Notes under the pieces: generated by a model | What the model was told of the DNA's origin: nothing | Database searches by the model: none | Seen by the model: the letters and a program-made list of their open reading frames with translations, nothing else | Translations under genes and position numbers: made by a program | Assembly (NCBI GenBank): GCA_036172665.1 | Contig: CM069872.1 | Location: 39,604,101 to 39,668,100 of the forward strand | DNA length: 64,000 bases | Direction: 5' to 3' | DNA from: Prosopocoilus inquinatus | Lineage: Eukaryota; Arthropoda; Insecta; Coleoptera; Lucanidae | Shown here: piece after piece, positions 33,691-45,090 of the stretch | Numbering within the stretch: the stretch's first letter is position 1 | How the letters are laid out: the number at the start of each line of letters is the position of its first letter

Positions 33691-34829
33691 GACAAGCGAT
33701 TTCTGTTCACAAATTAGTTCGTAATGGTTGTTTCGGTCTTTCATTAATCAGCTTTTTATTCTGAGCTCTTCTCCTTGGGATATTTCGAAGCCTAACCTGA
33801 GTAGTTAATTGGTATCGGTGATTGAACCGAACTCCGCGACCGAAGCACACAACGTGCTTATTAATAAGGAAGGGTTGACATGAGGATACTGACAGACGCA
33901 ACGTTTCGCCAGTTCATCCATAACATTGTGTTACGTGGTAACGAAAGAAGCGCCAAACGCGGTTTGACCTACGAAAAGAAATGGGCCTGCCTCAACCGTA
34001 ACTTACCGTGTCTCAGAAGTAGGGTCGGAAAGGGTGAGAAGAAAAGTTAGGATAGTCTTATTCAAATTCCTCCGGGATGGGATGCCAATAGAACAGCTGC
34101 GACTGCCCGAAGGCAAAGGTAACGGTTGAATCTTTGTTTACAGGCCAAAGCACTTAGAGAATGCAACGACTCTTAAAGTTCAAACAACGCGCACGAGGTT
34201 AAGAGAAGTGGTAATCACCCGATGCCGAGTTGGCCGGTGAAAATCTGCCCCTGACTACTTGCTATAAAAGAGATAAAATATGGAATTAACGATCGCGAAC
34301 ATTAAACGCACGTGGAAAACAAACAAGTAACAAGATGAAGAACAAAATGGTGCTTACCTCGCTGATGAATCAGCAAGTCGAGAAAGGGTTCCCATGTCCA
34401 CTATAATCGCAGAAAACGGTCCCCAACTTGTCGGGGCAACAATAAGCGATGTGAGTGCAACTATCCAGCACGATAAGGTCACTGATTCAACGGCAAAATC
34501 GTTTCAGAAACACCCCAAACCCCAAACTCACAACGTTACTGAGACGTGAAAATAAACCTTTGTAGCACGCTTACTTGTCGCTAAGAGAGAGAAAATGCCC
34601 CGCTGAGGTCAAATACAATCACAAGCTACCACCATGTCCTTTACACGTATGCACAAAGGGAAGCCTACCCAACCAAAACGATTACAAAGAAACACGAATG
34701 TAACGATTGAGGCGTCTTCTCTTGGACGTAATCCAATCGTGAACGGTGAATGGTGAATGAATGAGGTTGGACACTACCAAGTTGGAGTTAAATTATTTCG
34801 TATTTTGAATTTGTTGCGTTCATTTTAAC
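33691..34829. other. No gene recognised; moderate-GC repeat-like DNA
   Basis: Text around 33950-34020 recalls 35190-35290 (a CGTTTAGCACGTTTTGAC/CGCGGTTTGACCTACG pair, then GAAGGAGG/AAAAGAAATGGG..CTGC..CAACC). No long open frame. Probably old transposon interior. Confidence 0.35.
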
Positions 34830-35165
34830 TATTCTTTTATTTATTTTGAACGTCACGTAGTCGCAACGTCAGGTAGTCGCAATTACAGTTAAATTATTTA
34901 ACGGGTGCCATGTGTTAAGTTTGTAAACGAAACACAGGCGGCGTTTTTCGGATATGAATATCAGTCTCGTTTTTTTATACTTGTTGTTTGAAGTAATTGC
35001 GTAAGTTTGGTGATCCTCCTTTTATATTTTTCGGATGTGCAAATAAAGGTAGGTATGCGATAACTGATATTCCTTTTATTAATTACTTCCAGTTATTTAG
35101 TCTTCTATTTGAATCACCCATGTCATTGAATTAGTCGACACTGAAGCAACTTAAAATTCACAACT
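34830..35165 (+). repeat. Dispersed repeat C, copy 1
   Basis: About 300 bp similar in direct orientation to 36995-37290. Shared blocks include TTTGTAAACGAAA, GGATAT...TATCAG, CTTGTTGTTTGAAGTAATTG, CCTCCTTTTAT, an AATAAAG signal, AATAACTGAT-like text and CATTGAATTAG. A poly(A) signal in mid-repeat could fit an LTR, but no agreed TG...CA ends or polymerase fragments between the copies were found. Confidence 0.6.
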
Positions 35166-36185
35166 TTGTCACGAGGTGTAACAAAAGGAGCGTTTAGCAC
35201 GTTTTGACTCGCAGAAGGAGGATAAAGTATGGGTCTGCGCCAACCATAACCTATCGTAACTCTGAAGCAAGGTCGGTTGTTGCCTCGGAGACTACGATGG
35301 TGAGAAAGGCTGTGTAAAAATGCCCACTCAGAGGAGACGACATGTAACGATTAAGGACACCACCCAGCGGTGATTATGCAATCTAAACGGTTTCGGTGAT
35401 ACACAGCTGTATCCCTGTTTGTCCCGAAAAATGCAACTCCTCAAGACCCGCTTCGGTGCTGGTATACCCCAAATGGTGATCGTTAGGGAACATAAAAACA
35501 AAGGAACCCCAATAGTGCTCTGTAATTGTATTTTTTTGGAAATCCCTTCGCACAGGTATGTGTCCCAGCCAATGTGGTTATTCAACAAATAGATTCTAGT
35601 TCGGTTCAAAAATTAACACTTCGGAGAGATTACGTTACACGAACTCAGCGGACGGAATAAGAAATAATAAAATAAAAAGGAAAAATCTTCCGTTATAATC
35701 TTTCCGGCAGCGGTACTTCCTTCTTAAACCTTTCCAACGAAGGCACGAGGGGGATGGAGGACGTTCACGCTGCTCCGGGTGGAACAAGGGCAGGCATAAG
35801 GCGGCGTTACACTGCCGACGACGCGACGGGCAAAAAAATATTAACTGCTCCCGTACCAGTCGCTAAAAAGAGAATTAACAACATATTACAATCGTTAACA
35901 AGATACGCCCGTAGAAAACAGGCAGGATCAAGATGAGTACTAAACAAGATGGTAGCTACCTTGCTTGGGAAAGAAAAGCAAGCCTCAGAATTATGAACTA
36001 AAAAATTGCCACATCGAAAGATCCCGCGGCTAAGCGAGATAATCCGCCGAAGACGGACGGGTCACTAATTCCAAAAATTAAATGCCGGCCGCAGGCCGTA
36101 CCGTCGCGAGCAACAACACGTAGACCTCAAAAGTATGACGGGAAACCTACCCGACTGCAAAATCGATGCCAGGCAAATTAACGTA
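35166..36185. other. No gene recognised; moderate-GC DNA
   Basis: Lies between the two copies of repeat C. The frames at 35328-35609 (-) and 35754-35936 (+) have no known domain. No gag, protease, reverse-transcriptase or integrase motif is seen, so an LTR element is not supported. Confidence 0.4.
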
Positions 36186-36345
36186 ATAACTTATTAATAA
36201 TAGCAGTAAATATCAAATAAAAATGAATTAATTGTAATTGAAAATACTCGACTATTATAATTAATTAATTATAATTACAATTAATAAATTGTAATTGCAA
36301 TTAATAAATTCTAATTGTGATAACCTAACAATTACCACAATAATT
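36186..36345. repeat. AT-rich palindromic repeats
   Basis: Reiterated TAATTGTAATT and AATTAATAAATT words give several short self-complementary segments (for example TATAATTAATTAATTATA near 36255). Low complexity. Confidence 0.6.
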
Positions 36346-36994
36346 AATTAAATCTTGCCGAAATAATGTAATTGTTCCCAATAGTGTAGAAATGTATAAG
36401 TTAAATCACCTTTATTGTAATTAATTTCCTTCAACCCCCTGCAACTCCCCTTCTCAAAGCTTCATTCTCATGGAACTGAACATTGTCAGTACTTAATAGC
36501 AAACAATTTGAACATACCTCATAATCAGTTGTAAATTCTCATTTTTTATGATAAAAACATAAACGTTTGTAACTAACCAAACAGCCGACCACAAATAAAT
36601 TAGACTGGAATGTTCGCGCTAAGGGGAAACCAAATAAAATCAAAATTGGATGCGATATTTAGTTATTTTTTTAATGTGTTAAGTACTGTGGATAATTATA
36701 TTATTTTAAATTTATTTAAAGTATATTAAAACAATTCCGTTTTATTTATTTTGACTCGTCTGTGTTTTATTCGCTTGGCTTCTCCAGAAAGGAAACTAAA
36801 TGCAAACTCCTACGTAAACCCACTTTAATAGAAATTAATTTCGCGGAAACTGAATTTAGAGTTTATTTTAATTGCTAAGTTGGTATTCATGTAAGCGTAG
36901 TTATTAAAGTACGTATGTAATTAAAATCAAATCAAGCGAGCTTTCCGTGTTAGTTAGTTAACCATTTACTCAAAAAGAAATTGGACGAGATTAG
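36346..36994. other. No gene recognised
   Basis: AT-rich single-copy-looking DNA with no supported feature. Confidence 0.4.
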
Positions 36995-37290
36995 TTAAAT
37001 TATTCATTGACTGTTAGCTGTTAATATTTGTAAACGAAATACGGGCCCCGTTCTTTGGATATCAGTTTTGTTTAACTTGAAAGTTTTTGGATTAATTGCA
37101 TTTGTTGTTTGGGGTAATTGCTGAACCTCCTTTTATGTTGTTCGGTTGTACGAATAAAGACAACAAGTATACAATAACTGATGCTCCTTTTTTTTATTTA
37201 TTTCAGATTAACTGGCGCTTCATTTAAATCAGGCCGTTTCATTGAATTAGCCGGCAGTCGGATATACGTACATTAATTTCCATTCCCATA
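36995..37290 (+). repeat. Dispersed repeat C, copy 2
   Basis: Partner of 34830-35165, about 2.17 kb downstream in the same orientation. It preserves TTTGTAAACGAAA, TTGTTGTTTGGGGTAATTG, ACCTCCTTTTATG, CGAATAAAG and CATTGAATTAG. Confidence 0.6.
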
Positions 37291-37779
37291 ACGTTGCGAC
37301 TTACAGGCACATAGCACAGTTTAACAAAATTAAATCGGGTACTGTGCGACTGTGAAGTTGGTGGGTTCTGTAACTGTTCAAGCAAATAAAATTCTCGTAT
37401 GAGCTACTATTATATTTCTTAAGCGCTTTTAAATACGCTAGGAGCAGTGACCAGACATACATTAACAAATGAGAAATTAAGAAAATAAAACATGATATAG
37501 AATATAGAGGAATGTTAACTAAACTTTGCGAATTGCGAATTTCAATACGGTATCCTGCGGAATTATTATTCACGGGGGACGCCCGGGAAATCCAATCTGC
37601 TCAGCAACAAATTTATAAATAAGCCAACATGATTCTTTTTGTTTAAATCAGTACTTGAAATAGTTACATTAATTTAAGGCAACTGTACAGAACCAAACTG
37701 TATACAAAGAGTTTCACGTAAGAAATTTTTAGATGAAGAATTATTATCAATAATAAACGAACAAATAATGTAACAATGA
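37291..37779. other. No gene recognised
   Basis: AT-rich DNA. The minus-strand frame 37301-37573 has no recognised family. Confidence 0.4.
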
Positions 37780-38120
37780 TTTATTTCCGCGTGTAAAATA
37801 TAATCCCTAAAAAGTCGCCCGCCCCCATACATCACCGCGCGTTTTCGGAAGGCACACACATATCTCATTGTAAATTGCGATTGAGGCGGTGATTCCCCGA
37901 TACCGTAAATTCCCGAAGCGGCGTCGCTTTAATACCGGCCGGCCGTCTTTAACGGCGTTTAATACCGGTTGTAAGGGCGCAATAAAGGGGAGACCTCCTC
38001 TCATAAATAGCGCAGCGACGTAACATAAATTTTTACGGCGTCTGCACTCTTTTAAAGATAATTGAACACCGTTCCTGGCGGATAAATTCTAATTTACAAC
38101 GAACTCGTTCACTTCATTGG
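37780..38120. promoter_or_regulatory. GC/CpG-richer island, candidate regulatory DNA
   Basis: CpG-rich single-copy-looking sequence (for example around 37880-37990). No exon-like open frame bounded by splice sites. Regulatory role is inferred from composition only. Confidence 0.25.
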
Positions 38121-38864
38121 ACGAAATACGCGTTTTCACTGCAACGCATAAAACGAAACAGTTCAAGCAATTAAAATAGACAGTAAACATTATTTTCCCT
38201 TTTGGTTTCGAATGTTTTCAAATAAAAAAGGTATAAAACACTAAAACAAATGATGTAGGAACGAAGTTTTCCCATTTGGTTAGTGACGTCATTCTCAGTT
38301 GTTTTTGATTGCTCGGTGTATGAAACCTGCTGAATGATAGTTTTTGTTTCCAGTGAAAATACATTAATTAACGCAATTGGTTCTCAAAACTTGTTTTTTT
38401 TAAGAAAATTAAAATGAAAATCTCGATTTTCCAGGTTATTTACTTTCATTGCCGCACAGAAAAATTTATTCAGCAGTAGTTCTCAAACTTTTTCGCCGTG
38501 GAGCCACCACCCATGATTATCGAAACCTTTACATACTTAACCTCTCGTCTTTAAATGACCTTATTTCTCTTTTATTTTGTTTTACAGACATTTTTAAAAA
38601 CTGCTCTTATAGAATGATTTTGTCAAAATACATTTTGAGAAACAACTGCTCATAGAAGCTAGAATACTCTAGCCATCATCTTTTTTGGATCAGTAACGGA
38701 AGTAACTTCAGAAATCATATCTGTTCCTCACAGCAATTTTTTCACAGAAAAAGTTCTTTAAAAATAGTTTTTAGATACTCTCTTCTTGAAAAAAAATGTT
38801 TTCAGCTGATGGAAACTGTTTACCGGATATTAAATGGAAGAAAATTAATAGCGGCTGAAGATTA
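38121..38864. other. No gene recognised
   Basis: AT-rich DNA without paired termini or coding signs. Confidence 0.4.
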
Positions 38865-40060
38865 ACAGATGGCGTTACTTTTGTTTTGCTACTTATTCGA
38901 AATTGTGTTTCGTAATCTTATTTCCTGAATTTTCAATTGCTTTGAAATTATTTCCGTTCCAATAAAAGGATTACAGTTATGGCTCGTGGTAACAGATGGC
39001 GCCACAAATGTTATTTCTTTATTAGAAAAGCTCCAGAAAACCAGAGCTAAGCGGAACTACGCTTCAATTGTTTCGCAAGCACTTTCTTGAAGAAGAAGTT
39101 TGTTTCCAGTTGTTTTGAAATTGTTTCCCAGAAAATAAAGGGAACAAAATTAATTGCAATTACAAATTAACAGATCGCGCTAGTTATTTTTGAAACTTTG
39201 CATTCCACTAATTTTTATTCAATTTAATTGTTCGAAATTGTATTTCGTAACGTTATTTTTGAATTTTTTCAGCGTTTATCAGTTGCTTCGAAATCCTCGA
39301 ATGAAGAGGACAAAATTACATCTCAGGGTAACAGACGGCGCCACAAATGTTCGTAAATTCTTTCGCTCGCGGAAGTAAAATTAAAATAAAGTTTTTTGTT
39401 AAAACCATCTTTAATATCAAAAATTTAGGAATTCCATTTTTTTATTACTTGATAAGAAATAAATATTTCATGCGTTATCGTAAAGAGATGGCACTATGCG
39501 TTAACCTTGTAGGGTTTTCGTCTGACTGCTCTGGGATGATTTGAGGGTATCTCCATGCTGTTTTTAAATGAGGTTAAAACAAAATGCAGATACTCTAAGA
39601 GTAGCCCAGAGCAGTCAGATGAAAACGCTATTAGTTAACTTTTTAAAAAGAGGATTAGCAAAACTGAGTAGGTAGTTAAAGAAACAATTAGCCAAAAAAA
39701 CTACTCAAAATAGCTGAGAACGTCCGAGAACTCAGTTTTGCCAATGCTCTTTTAAAAAAGTAAGCTAAATAGCGCATTGGGAGTGCCATCTGTTGGCTGA
39801 TCGCAGCAATACGATAACGTGTTGTTTATTGTTTTGTCAATAGTAACAAAAAAGTTCCTAAATTTTTGCCATTAAAAATGGTTTTATCAGAAAATTTTAT
39901 TTTAATTTTTTTTCTTTTACTGTTTAAGAAAAATGAAAAAGTAAAAACATATTTGTATTCCCAATTGAACACAATATTTTTTGAATATTCTTAGCGTTTG
40001 TTCGAAATCCACAAATAAATAGGTTAACAGGGTAACAGATGGCGTCGCAAATGCTCGTAA
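38865..40060. repeat. Degenerate repeat with recurring AACAGATGGCG motif
   Basis: TAACAGATGGCG-type motifs followed by CACAAATG-like text occur near 38870, 38991, 39170 (mutated), 39329 and 40029. They are usually preceded by GAAATTG...TTCGTAA..TTATTT and AATAAA...GGTAACAG blocks. This is a loose tandem family with units of about 120-180 bp. A foldback element (39385-39905) separates the fourth and fifth units. Confidence 0.65.
39385..39905. mobile_element. Foldback element with nested hairpins
   Basis: The outer left arm (AAATTAAAATAAAGTTTTTT, AAAACCAT, CAAAAATTTAGGAA, TTATCGTA, GATGGCACT) is the reverse complement of the right arm ending at 39905. Inside are two more hairpins: GTTTTCGTCTGACTGCTCTGGG facing CCCAGAGCAGTCAGATGAAAAC, and GCAAAACTGAGT facing ACTCAGTTTTGC. 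No transposase is present. The entire segment could fold into one branched structure. Confidence 0.75.
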
Positions 40061-41124
40061 GTTTTTTGTTTCACTTTGCGTTCAAAAATTTTATTTGTGC
40101 GAAGCTGTTTTCAGAGCGTTGTTTTTGAACTAATGTTTCATTTTTTTTTAAATTTTTTTCCCGGCAAGTTACAAATTTAAGGCGCGTGTTAGCAAATATC
40201 GCCGCAACTGTCATCATTCGAAATTAACGCTTCAAACGTTTTCTTTGAGTTTTATAATGTTTTTTATTATTTTAAATTCGTTCACTGACAACAATATTTC
40301 CAAAAATTCATCCTTCTGTTTTAATTTAAAGATGATTCAGTAAATTTCTTTTTCTCTTCATTTTCTTTCTCTTTCTATTTATTACAGACGCACGGTAGCG
40401 GACAATAAAATCCGACAAGTATGTAACATTACTTGCAAGTCGAAATAGAGCCGTTTTAGTTGCATGAAGATTGTCAAATATTTTCCTCCAGTCGTTGTCT
40501 TTTCCTTACGAGGATGTCCTCTCCGGAATTCTTGATAAAGTTAGAGTGAACTTAAAATTAGTAACTAAAAGAGAATAGTAATTTTAACAAACCTGTTAAA
40601 AAGTACAATTGAAATAATACACAAAAAAAAAAAAATAAAATAACAAGTGACGTGTAGATAGTTTATAAATTAAATGTTTTATATTTTCAAAAACGTTATA
40701 CAAGGAAACAAAACTTTACAAAAATAAAATGAAAAATTCGTTAGATACGCTAAAAAACACTTCGCGGGAAAAGCTTTTGCCTTCCTTTTACGAATTTCAA
40801 ACTGAAGAGGTCCGAAGATTAGCTGAAGAGGTCCGCAGATTAACTAACTGTTAATTCAAATGTTAACGTTTTTTTATGAACTATCTCGCTTTCTCGCCAT
40901 GCGTACCTGTGACGACGACCTTCTACCCTAGACGCTTTCAATAGTTAGATGGCCTAATGATCATATTTTGCGCTGCTTTTTTCCTGAGCTTCCCACGGGC
41001 TTCAGACCCAAGCCTGGGATGCTGAATCGACAGAACGTTCCAGATTAAACAAAAGAAAATGAAACATAAAGATTTTATAAAATATCTTATTACATTGAGT
41101 ACGCGAAACATAAGAAATCATATT
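40061..41124. other. No gene recognised
   Basis: AT-rich DNA. A moderately GC-rich stretch at 40890-41050 shows no gene. Confidence 0.4.
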
Positions 41125-41903
41125 AGAGGTATTCAGCGGATACAATCGATTCACAATCGATTTATGATTACATACAGTTTAGGGTTCAATGTATATGAAT
41201 CGATTCAATATTGATTGTTAAATTTTTAATCGTAAAAATTTTACGATGCATTGCAATGCGATTAAATATGGCGTCGAAGTGTCATTTGCTGTAAAAGATA
41301 AGAAGTGGTGAGTGTTATGTGCGCTAGTTGTTTATTTCAGAATAAGTAAAAGTAAAAAGAGACTTACGTTCTTTAAAAAACTGAACCTCCGGAATTTGGA
41401 ATTAAAAAAGAAATGCGTTGACAACTTCGATAATGTGTTACCGCTTCCTGGCGCAATGCTCAGAAGACATGAGCCGCATTAGATTAATGAATAAATTGTG
41501 AAATTATACATTGTGCAAAAGATTTGGACCTTATGAAGAAATACATCATTCACAAGGGCTATTGTGCCATTATTCCAGTTTTATGGGATTCCTCAGCGTG
41601 TAATGCTTCTTTTGAGACTGCGCAGTGCCGCAGAAAGTGGTATCAGTTAATTGGTGGAAACAGAAGTGGCAATCATAGAAATATCGATACCGGAATCAGC
41701 AATGTCGGGGATAAAAACGGCGTTATTAAATTTAAATTTATTATTACTATTTGCTGGTTAGAGGTTATAGGTCACCTGTCACGACAAATCAATGACGATT
41801 AAATTAATCGATTTATTTGTTGAATGCCCCTAGTGTGTTTATGAAACGATTTAAATCGATTAAATCCGATTATAATTAATCGATTTGTTTATTGAATGTC
41901 CCT
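41125..41903. mobile_element. TIR-bounded DNA-transposon remnant
   Basis: The left end TAGAGGTATTCAGCGGATAC, then AATCGATT, is matched in reverse complement by AATCGATTTGTTTATTGAAT, then GTCCCTA, at the right. A second right-end-like copy (AATCGATTTATTTGTTGAAT, then GCCCCTA) lies about 70 bp inside, near 41808-41834. A 92-codon frame at 41524-41802 contains TAQCRRKWYQLIGG, faintly like the SANT/MADF-type DNA-binding region of PIF/Harbinger accessory proteins. Target duplication is unclear, so the superfamily is uncertain. Confidence 0.5.
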
Positions 41904-42391
41904 ATACGTATTGAAATTTTCGAATTCTTACCCTGCAACCCCTATAGCTGAGCTGCTGGTCAAAACATGTACATATACTCTACTGTCAGTATTGTACATA
42001 CAAGAATAGCGTTAAGTAATAACTTTAGTCGTCACCAACTGGAATTACTCTCTAAGTTCTGCCTCCTCTTTGAAGTTAGACAACTTTCTGCCAGAAAATG
42101 TTTTACAACTACTTTTCTTGTTTCCATTCTCAATTTCCTGTTTATATTAGCTAAGGTTTGAATAAAAACGTGTTTAGATTAAAAGGGTGGTATATACTTC
42201 TACAGTTTCATTGTTGTTGAACTTTACCATTTAATTCCTGTTGATGTTAATAGTTCAATATATCGAAGTGTACTCATGTGATTGTTGTTTTCCTTTGTGT
42301 GAAGATGAGGGTGTTAGATAAAACACTTGGAAATTTGAAGTTCAATTGACGACCCCATCTAAGGTCCTTATCGATTGTGTTTCCTTTCCAG
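41904..42391. other. Putative intron upstream of the exon
   Basis: AT-rich DNA leading into a polypyrimidine tract and CAG acceptor (TTTCCTTTCCAG ending at 42391). No other coding is visible. Confidence 0.5.
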
Positions 42392-42592
42392 ACAGTCGTC
42401 CCGCTCGTAAGGACTACAATAAGTTGTCCGGGGACGAGCACGTCAGAAACAAGAGCGAACACCTGGATAACGACCCGGTGTGCAAGGAAGAATTCACAAC
42501 AGGCAACGAACCCCTCGATACAGACACCGACTCCAGTTTCACGGACCTCGAGCTGGATGACAGGGATGAGTTCTCCGACGACTCAGATTACG
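42392..42592 (+). CDS. Internal exon of an unidentified host gene
   Basis: This 201-bp exon is bounded by TGTGTTTCCTTTCCAG and by the donor GTGAGT at 42593. It is open in one frame. Its codons are strikingly richer in G/C at third positions than any other frame in the window (CTGGAT, GACCTCGAG, CACGTC). Both flanking introns are in phase 1, so skipping the exon would keep the frame. The 66 complete codons encode a hydrophilic, acidic segment: basic start SRPARKDYNKLSGDEHVRNK, single Cys in DPVCKEE, and acidic C-terminal part DTDTDSSFTDLELDDRDEF. I recognise no domain; it looks like a disordered linker of a larger protein. Other exons must lie outside the window or be too short to see. Confidence 0.75.
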
Positions 42593-42999
42593 GTGAGTTT
42601 ACGACCCTTTTTATTAACTCAAGTTGAAATTTCTCATTCGCAAAGTTTGAAGGAAGCTCTTAAACGATTCTAATTTACGCTCCGGAATTTTATGGTGGGT
42701 AAGTTCATGAATGAGCCTTGATGATGATATCATTCGGATCTTAGTCCTTTAATTTATTAAGGTTGGGGATTATTAAGCACCCGACGTCTTTAAATTTATT
42801 TTATTTTATTCCTCGACATTGCGCTCTTACGTATTAATTAAAACTCATCCTTTCAGGTTTCTAAGCTTGATTGGAATTAACATTTCTAAAATTGTTTTGA
42901 TAAATACTCGTCGTTAGGGTTGAGTTTATGTAACGATGTAAGAAACTGTATCAGTGTGAACTCTGCTTAATATATAATTAATTAAACAATTTGCAGTAA
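42593..42999. other. Putative intron downstream of the exon
   Basis: AT-rich sequence following a GTGAGT donor. No further exon is recognised. Confidence 0.45.
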
Positions 43000-43930
43000 A
43001 ACAAGGATTACTTGGATACAACCCATTCAAAAGACGTATAGCTAATTATACACCAAATCTCACGGGATTTCCCCGTCGCCGTTAATAAAACTACTCGAGG
43101 CCGCAAATAATTTGGAGCTTTTTATTACCGCAAAATTACTTTTTTAATTAAGCAATAATATTCACGTAGGCACTCAGTTTACAAATCTGTTTATTACTAA
43201 CACGTTATTAATTATTGCAGACCATGAAAGTAGGTAAATTTCATTTTAATTAACAGCCCTAAATCCCCAGCTCATTTTAATAACGCGATACAGTGTGCAA
43301 AAACGTAATTTAAAGAGGGCTTAATTAATTTTACGTGTGCATACGCCGCTGTAATCAGTACAGTACATTTTCGGTCCGTGCAACAGATGAGAATATGTGT
43401 ACGCTGTTTTAATTAAATTAGGGCTTCCCCGAACTTCTGGATATTAGTTACTCGACTGCATTGCCCGTGGCTGTTTTGTGTCAAGCAAGAACCTGAAGGG
43501 CGTGTAAATTAATGCAGAATACATTTTCTCTGCTGCTTCAGTCAATGTAAAGGTTTCTTTTTCTTCCTTTTAATATGGAAGTCTCTTAGTAATCTCTTAA
43601 TTGACGCCTAGGGATTTTATTAACATTCATCATAATCATAACGTAGAGCAATTTTCCGACGTTCTTCGCTACTAAAAGCTTCTGACGGCGTAAAGTCGTC
43701 GACAAAGTTTTCTCTAATTGGGCACCCAATAAGGTCGCCGGAGGAAAAGCACGCGGTTTTATAATCCAGCTGGATGGCGTACTGTCGTGGGAGTTTCTTT
43801 CAGCGACGCGATGTCCTCGTGGGAAGGAAATCCCCGTTGAAAATGCAGCTAACGAACTGAAAATGTTTACGAGAAAGCTCTGAAGACGCTTGCGGCTTTG
43901 ATGGTAACTCTGAGATTAGTTTTAATTTAA
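43000..43930. promoter_or_regulatory. Candidate conserved non-coding island
   Basis: Follows the exon by about 400 bp. It mixes CpG-containing blocks with many TAATTA/TTAATTAA sites (43140-43240, 43320-43420), lacks repeats and long open frames, and includes balanced GC segments at 43680-43900. This looks like intronic cis-regulatory DNA. It could contain enhancers for the host gene of the exon at 42392; this is inference. Confidence 0.35.
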
Positions 43931-44981
43931 GTCAGTATTACGGTGACGATCACCGTTTAATCTCGCAGAGTTGCGTGGTTAATACGCCTTCTTTGATGTT
44001 ACAGATTGTGATAGATATTTAGTGAAAAAGCTTCTAGGCGCCAGTGTTGCCTGTTATTTGTTACCGTTTGTTTTACAAAAATTCACGAAAAATCAACCAG
44101 ATCCTCTTGCACAAAGTGATTTTAATGAATGTTTTATATTTATTACCAAGTGCTTGTTAAATATATCAAATCCGAAAAAAATCTGTTAAAATGCATCACT
44201 TTGGTAACACTGGCTTGGCCTACACCACACTACACCATAATATTGAAATTGTACATCTATAATTTTGCCAACTGTTTCAACGAATTGTTTTTTATTTTGT
44301 CTTCTTTTCTAATTCATTCGAGTTGTCTTCAATCATTATCAGGCCTAAGCGCATTTTAGGCGCAAGGTTTCGTTAAATATACGAGGAACTACTAATATGC
44401 TGAAGCGATCATAGTCGGAAAAAGTTCTAATCTTTAAAGCGTCTGCCTTATAAAAACAAAACAGTAAACCAGTCGAAGCCCGAGAAATCTATGCGGCACG
44501 CAGTAACCACTACAGTTCTGGTCGACTGGATATAAAAACTTGTTTACATAACCGGATCATTTCCAAATGAGCTCGCATTCTTTTTGCAGTGACGGCGCTG
44601 TAATTGATATGAATTAAATGTATTACGCCAGTCTTTTTAAAAGTTGCATTACGGAATTATAATGTTTTCATAATTATTAATTTGAAAGAAACTATAAGGG
44701 CAATTATGTTACATACGTAATTTACATCAAATGGTTACTTCTGATGCAATGAGCTCGAGGGTTAAAGCGCCTCGGGCATAAAAGCCGTTCAGCGGCGACG
44801 TTGATATCTACGCCGCTGCTTTGTTTATCTTTATACTAGTTTTTACTAGATATCCTAGGAATGTCCGACCCTTAATCATTATTAACGATTGAAGAGAGTT
44901 TAAATTTGGTGCTATAGTTTTTACTGTATTTCACATTTACAAATATGATTACGATGAAGAAATACTGAGTATTTACCGATG
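43931..44981. other. No gene recognised
   Basis: AT-rich DNA, with a GC-richer patch at 44740-44820. No coding motif. Confidence 0.4.
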
Positions 44982-45090
44982 CTGGGTTTCCACACGTCCG
45001 CCACACGACATCCGGTATTCGAAAAAAATTATAAATAGGGTCTGCAATTCCATATGCCATATGTCGTATGCCGGACGTGTGGAAATTCAG
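44982..45090. mobile_element. 109-bp MITE
   Basis: CTGGGTTTCCACACGTCCG at the left is matched in reverse complement at the right (CTGAATTTCCACACGTCCG, two changes), followed inward by CCACACGACAT facing ATGTCGTATG. The spacer is about 45 bp. No clear target duplication is visible. Termini of this kind are common in hAT-like MITEs. Confidence 0.65.

Noticed and set aside
34830..37290. Full LTR retrotransposon with repeat C as LTRs
   Set aside because: The copies are only loosely similar, boundaries do not agree, and the 1.8 kb between them has no gag or pol text.
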